Positions 60,972 to 64,000 of a DNA stretch of 64,000 nt are shown piece after piece. Under the pieces are notes generated by a model. The model was given only the letters and a program-made list of their open reading frames with translations, made no database searches and had not been told where the DNA came from. Within the stretch, counting starts at the first letter, position 1, and each line of letters starts with the position of its first letter. A program made the position numbers and the translations under genes. Origin of the DNA: PNNG01 sp964577055 (lineage in GTDB: Bacteria; Bacteroidota; Bacteroidia; UBA7662); assembly GCA_964577055.1 (NCBI GenBank), contig CAZNWC010000001.1:248001-312000 (forward strand), in the 5' to 3' direction.

Positions 60972-62507
60972 ATGAAAAAGCTCTGGCTCATCTGTTTGCT
61001 TTTGACGGTCTTGCCTGCCCTGGCGCAAGAACCGCTTCCACTTATTCCGCAACCCACCGAAGTAACGATGGGCAAGGGCATCCATGTGTCGGCTTACCAT
61101 GCCGTTACATTTTTAGACATACCCGACGCAAGCACCTTAGCGTTTTTCAACAAGCGCTACAAAGCATCACAGCATCTGCCCAGTAAATTAACGCTGCGGT
61201 ACAAACAAGGCATGCCCGAAGGTGCTTACGTCATGCGCATCGAAGCCAAACATCTCACCCTCGAAGCAGGCACCCCCAGCGGATTTTTTTACGGAAATCG
61301 GACCTTAGAGCAATTGACCAGGCATTACGATGGCAAAATTCCTGTCATGACCATCAGCGACGCCCCGCGTTTCGCCTGGCGTGGCATGCACCTCGATGTA
61401 AGCAGGCATTTTTTCAGCGTGGGAGAGGTAAAACGCTACATCGATTTATTGGCCCTGTACAAAATGAATGTGTTCCACTGGCACCTTACCGACGACCAGG
61501 GTTGGCGCATCGAAATCAAAAAATATCCGCAGCTCACGGCCGTTGGAGGCTTCAGGGCACAAACAGTGATCGGCAAAGCAGGAAGTGGACAATACGACGG
61601 TCAACGTTACGGCGGATTTTATACCCAAGCGCAAATCAAAGAAGTGGTGGCCTATGCCGCCGAGCGCTACATCACGGTGGTACCCGAAATTGAAATGCCC
61701 GGACACTCGCTGGCAGCATTGTCGGCTTACCCCCAATTCGCTTGCACTACCGGTCCATTTGCCTCAGCTACCGACTGGGGGGTATTCGACGATGTGTACT
61801 GTGCCGGTAAGGACGAAACCTTCGGCTTTTTAACCGATATCCTCGACGAAGTGATCGCGTTGTTTCCGGGACAACACATCCACATTGGCGGCGATGAATG
61901 CCCCAAAACCCGCTGGAATGCGTGTGCCGCTTGCCAGAAACGCATGCAAACCGAAGGATTAAAAGACGCCCATGAATTGCAGAGCTACTTCATCCAGCGC
62001 ATCGAAAAGCACGTAAATGCCAAAGGCAGAAAAATCATTGGCTGGGATGAGATTTTAGAAGGTGGACTGGCCCCCAATGCGGCAGTAATGAGTTGGCGCG
62101 GTACCGAAGGAGGCATTGCCGCTGCCAAAGCCAAACATTTTGCCGTGATGTCGCCCGGCAACCCCTGCTATTTCGACCATTACCAAACCAAAGACCAAGC
62201 TGGCGAACCCCTCGCCATTTGTTGCTACAATCCGCTCGAAGCCGTTTATGCTTACGAACCAGTGCCCGCTGAACTAAACGGTTCAGAAAGCAAGTACATC
62301 TTGGGCGCACAGGGCAATGTATGGACCGAGTACATGCCCAACTTCAACCAAGTAACCTACATGGCCTTGCCCCGCATGGCAGCCTTGGCCGAGGTTTTGT
62401 GGTCGCCCGCTGCCAGCCGCAACCTACCCGATTTCCAGCGGCGTTTGCGCTTGCATTTGCCAGAATTAGACAAACTGGGATATAAGTACGCACCACATGG
62501 GTATTAA
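60972..62507 (+). CDS. GH20 beta-N-acetylhexosaminidase
   Basis: A 511-aa glycoside hydrolase of family 20. Signal peptide (ending LPALAQ) from the ATG at 60972; an N-terminal GH20b domain (about 25-140, PLPLIPQPTEVTMGKGIHV), then the catalytic barrel with MHLDVSRHFFSVGEVKRYID and the acidic pair in HIGGDECP (D308, E309). It releases terminal beta-N-acetylglucosamine or -galactosamine from chitin or glycans by substrate-assisted catalysis. Next comes a glycosylasparaginase on the same strand, 50 nt downstream, which suggests shared use on N-glycans. The longer frame upstream is not native. Confidence 0.92.
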   Translation: MKKLWLICLLLTVLPALAQEPLPLIPQPTEVTMGKGIHVSAYHAVTFLDIPDASTLAFFNKRYKASQHLPSKLTLRYKQGMPEGAYVMRIEAKHLTLEAGTPSGFFYGNRTLEQLTRHYDGKIPVMTISDAPRFAWRGMHLDVSRHFFSVGEVKRYIDLLALYKMNVFHWHLTDDQGWRIEIKKYPQLTAVGGFRAQTVIGKAGSGQYDGQRYGGFYTQAQIKEVVAYAAERYITVVPEIEMPGHSLAALSAYPQFACTTGPFASATDWGVFDDVYCAGKDETFGFLTDILDEVIALFPGQHIHIGGDECPKTRWNACAACQKRMQTEGLKDAHELQSYFIQRIEKHVNAKGRKIIGWDEILEGGLAPNAAVMSWRGTEGGIAAAKAKHFAVMSPGNPCYFDHYQTKDQAGEPLAICCYNPLEAVYAYEPVPAELNGSESKYILGAQGNVWTEYMPNFNQVTYMALPRMAALAEVLWSPAASRNLPDFQRRLRLHLPELDKLGYKYAPHGY

Positions 62508-62557
62508 TTATTTATGTTAACCACTCATTTTCTGATACATAAACCAGCAATCACAGC

Positions 62558-63547
62558 ATGAAACGCCGCCAATTCCTCACCGCCTCCCTCCTTAGCTCCG
62601 GGGCTTTGTTGCTCAAACCTTGGGAAAAGCTTGGTGCTGCCACCACTTTTTCGGGCAAATCTAATGGTCCAGTAGTACTGAGTACTTGGCGTTTTGGCAT
62701 TCAGGCCAACGAAGCGGCCTGGCAAATATTGGGCAAAGGCGGCAAAGCCCTCGATGCAGTGGAGCAAGGGGTGCGCGTGGTGGAAGCTGATCCGGCCGAA
62801 CGCTCGGTGGGATATGGTGGCCGTCCCGACCGCGATGGCCGCGTTACCCTCGACGCCTGCATCATGGACGAACAAGCGAACATAGGTTCGGTGGCTTGTT
62901 TGGAGCACATCAAACACCCCATTTCGGTGGCCCGCGCCCTCATGGAAAAAACACCGCATGTGATGTTGGTGGGCGAAGGTGCTTTGCGTTTTGCACTCGA
63001 ACAAGGCTTTAAAAAAGAAAACCTGCTCACCCCCGAGTCGGAGGCCGAGTGGAAAGAATGGCGCAAAACCAGCAAATACGAACCCGTGGTAAATATCGAA
63101 AACCACGATACCATTGGCATGATTGCCCTCGATGCGGCCGGCAACCTCAGCGGCGCCTGTACCACCAGCGGCATGGCCTATAAAATGCACGGCCGCGTGG
63201 GCGATTCACCCATCATAGGTGCCGGTTTGTTCATCGACAATGAAGTGGGTGCCGCAACAGCCACCGGACATGGAGAAGAGGTCATTCGCGTGGTGGGCTC
63301 GCACCTGGTGGTGATGCTCATGCGTCAGGGCAAAAAACCTGCTGCTGCCTGCAAAGAAGCTGTGGAGCTCATCCTCGAAAAATTCAAAAAGCGTGGTGCC
63401 GACCTCAAATCAGCCCAAATAGGCTTCATTGCCATCAATAAGGCAGGAGAATATGGTGGGTATGCGCTCAAGCCTGGCTTCAGTTTTGCCGTTTACAATG
63501 CCGCCGGCAACCGCTTGGAAGACGCCAAATCGCTGATGTCTTGGTGA
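62558..63547 (+). CDS. N4-(beta-N-acetylglucosaminyl)-L-asparaginase (glycosylasparaginase)
   Basis: A 329-aa Ntn-hydrolase. N-terminal twin-arginine-like signal (KRRQFLTASLLSSGALLL). The autoprocessing site is in IENHDTIGMIALD, with the nucleophile T185 at the new N-terminus of the beta chain. Further sites: YGGRPDRDG and TTSGMAYKMHGRVGDSPIIG. The enzyme cleaves the N-acetylglucosamine-asparagine bond left after glycan trimming, complementing the GH20 enzyme upstream. A related isoaspartyl peptidase is less likely given the HDTIGM context. Confidence 0.9.
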   Translation: MKRRQFLTASLLSSGALLLKPWEKLGAATTFSGKSNGPVVLSTWRFGIQANEAAWQILGKGGKALDAVEQGVRVVEADPAERSVGYGGRPDRDGRVTLDACIMDEQANIGSVACLEHIKHPISVARALMEKTPHVMLVGEGALRFALEQGFKKENLLTPESEAEWKEWRKTSKYEPVVNIENHDTIGMIALDAAGNLSGACTTSGMAYKMHGRVGDSPIIGAGLFIDNEVGAATATGHGEEVIRVVGSHLVVMLMRQGKKPAAACKEAVELILEKFKKRGADLKSAQIGFIAINKAGEYGGYALKPGFSFAVYNAAGNRLEDAKSLMSW

Positions 63548-63671
63548 AGGAAACAAGCAAGCACTGCATGTCGCGCGAAAGGGGGATCGATGCTTCAAAC
63601 CACATTTTCGAGCACCAAATTTTGACGGACTACAATACGAGTTCAATGCTACCGGTCTTGTTCATACGGCA

Positions 63672-64000
63672 TCACAACCAAAAACGGCGGTAGCTGCCAT
63701 TGGCATCGTACTGCTCGGCTTGTTTTTGGGGATTAAACACCCGGTTTTCGCGGGGATCATTGCCCACCCCTGCCAGGTAATTCCAATTGCCGTAATTGCT
63801 GCAGGGATCGTAATCGAGCAAACAGTGCTCAAACCAGGCTGCACCAGCCCGCCAATCGCTTTTGAGGTGATGCACCAGGTAGCTGGCCACATTTTGCCTC
63901 CCGCGGTTACTCATGAAGCCAGTGGCCGCCAGTTCGCGCATATTGGCATCAATGAAGGGCTGTCCGGTTTTTCCCTCACGCCACAATTGCAAGGCCTTTG
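63672..64000 (-). CDS. Cryptochrome DASH/photolyase, C-terminal part (runs off the window)
   Basis: Only the last 109 residues or so are present; the 5' end lies beyond 64000. The visible segment has TGQPFIDANMRELAATGFMS, NRGRQNVASYLVHHLK, and the signature CSNYGNWNYLAGVGNDPREN at the flavin-binding C-terminal helical domain. These are characteristic of cryptochrome-DASH type photolyases, which repair cyclobutane dimers in single-stranded DNA or loops. The stop codon is at 63672-63674. Confidence 0.9.
   Translation of the reverse strand, partial: KALQLWREGKTGQPFIDANMRELAATGFMSNRGRQNVASYLVHHLKSDWRAGAAWFEHCLLDYDPCSNYGNWNYLAGVGNDPRENRVFNPQKQAEQYDANGSYRRFWL

Overview
The window is a stretch of chromosome from a Bacteroidota bacterium, most likely a gliding, aerobic member of the Saprospiria/Chitinophagia/Flavobacteriia type. 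The evidence is a complete porP-gldK-gldL-gldM-gldN (type IX secretion/gliding) block, several secreted proteins with type A or type B T9SS C-terminal domains, TonB receptors paired with DUF4249 or HmuY-like lipoproteins, Bacteroidota-specific families (DUF4271, DUF6607, DUF6913, DUF2911), and promoters of the TAnnTTTG type. Standard stop codons are used throughout. I saw no rRNA, CRISPR array, insertion sequence or prophage. Two runs of exactly 100 N are scaffolding artefacts: each is flanked by the same 55-bp sequence on both sides, and collapsing them restores two intact genes.

Layout. 1-9.5 kb: kynurenine pathway genes (kynU, kmo and a KynB-like cyclase) with a TonB receptor/DUF4249 pair between them, then hemW and a VWA-domain gene. 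9.5-15.2 kb: gldN, gldM, gldL, gldK and porP, all on the minus strand, ending at a strong terminator. 15.2-20.2 kb: hemD, DUF4271, an Omp85-like outer membrane protein and a MoxR/ChlI-type AAA+ ATPase. 20.3-31.2 kb: an AddA/RecB-like helicase-nuclease, DUF1572, two small exported proteins, an MBL hydrolase, a ClC channel, mtgA, a T9SS-exported esterase, an LptF/LptG permease and an EamA transporter. 31.2-37.9 kb: a heme/iron uptake operon (two HmuY-like proteins, TonB receptor, DoxX-like protein, DUF6607) diverging from an AraC-type regulator. 37.9-49.7 kb: housekeeping genes (ligA, dapA, an Lrp-type regulator, mtaB, a DnaQ-like exonuclease, two stand-alone receivers, mpl) plus a strange tRNA-like gene. 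49.9-64 kb: secreted and envelope proteins (LamG, lysyl-oxidase-like, CHU_C), a lycopene cyclase-Blh fusion, a GH20 hexosaminidase with a glycosylasparaginase, and a partial cryptochrome DASH/photolyase.

Working together. The T9SS core at 9.6-15.2 kb would export the five or so proteins in the window that carry sorting domains. The heme locus looks like a single regulated unit. GH20 plus glycosylasparaginase form a pair suited to dismantling N-linked glycoprotein. dapA and mpl fit a meso-diaminopimelate peptidoglycan.

The most interesting items are (1) a 655-residue fusion of a CrtY-type lycopene cyclase to a Brp/Blh carotene-cleaving dioxygenase, which would link beta-carotene formation directly to retinal production; (2) a 115-nt tRNA-like gene with its own promoter and terminator, a GUC anticodon, several aspartate identity elements and a 46-nt variable region; and (3) a T9SS-exported lysyl oxidase-like protein that keeps all three copper histidines and the Lys/Tyr pair of the cofactor, with dockerin-like repeats attached.
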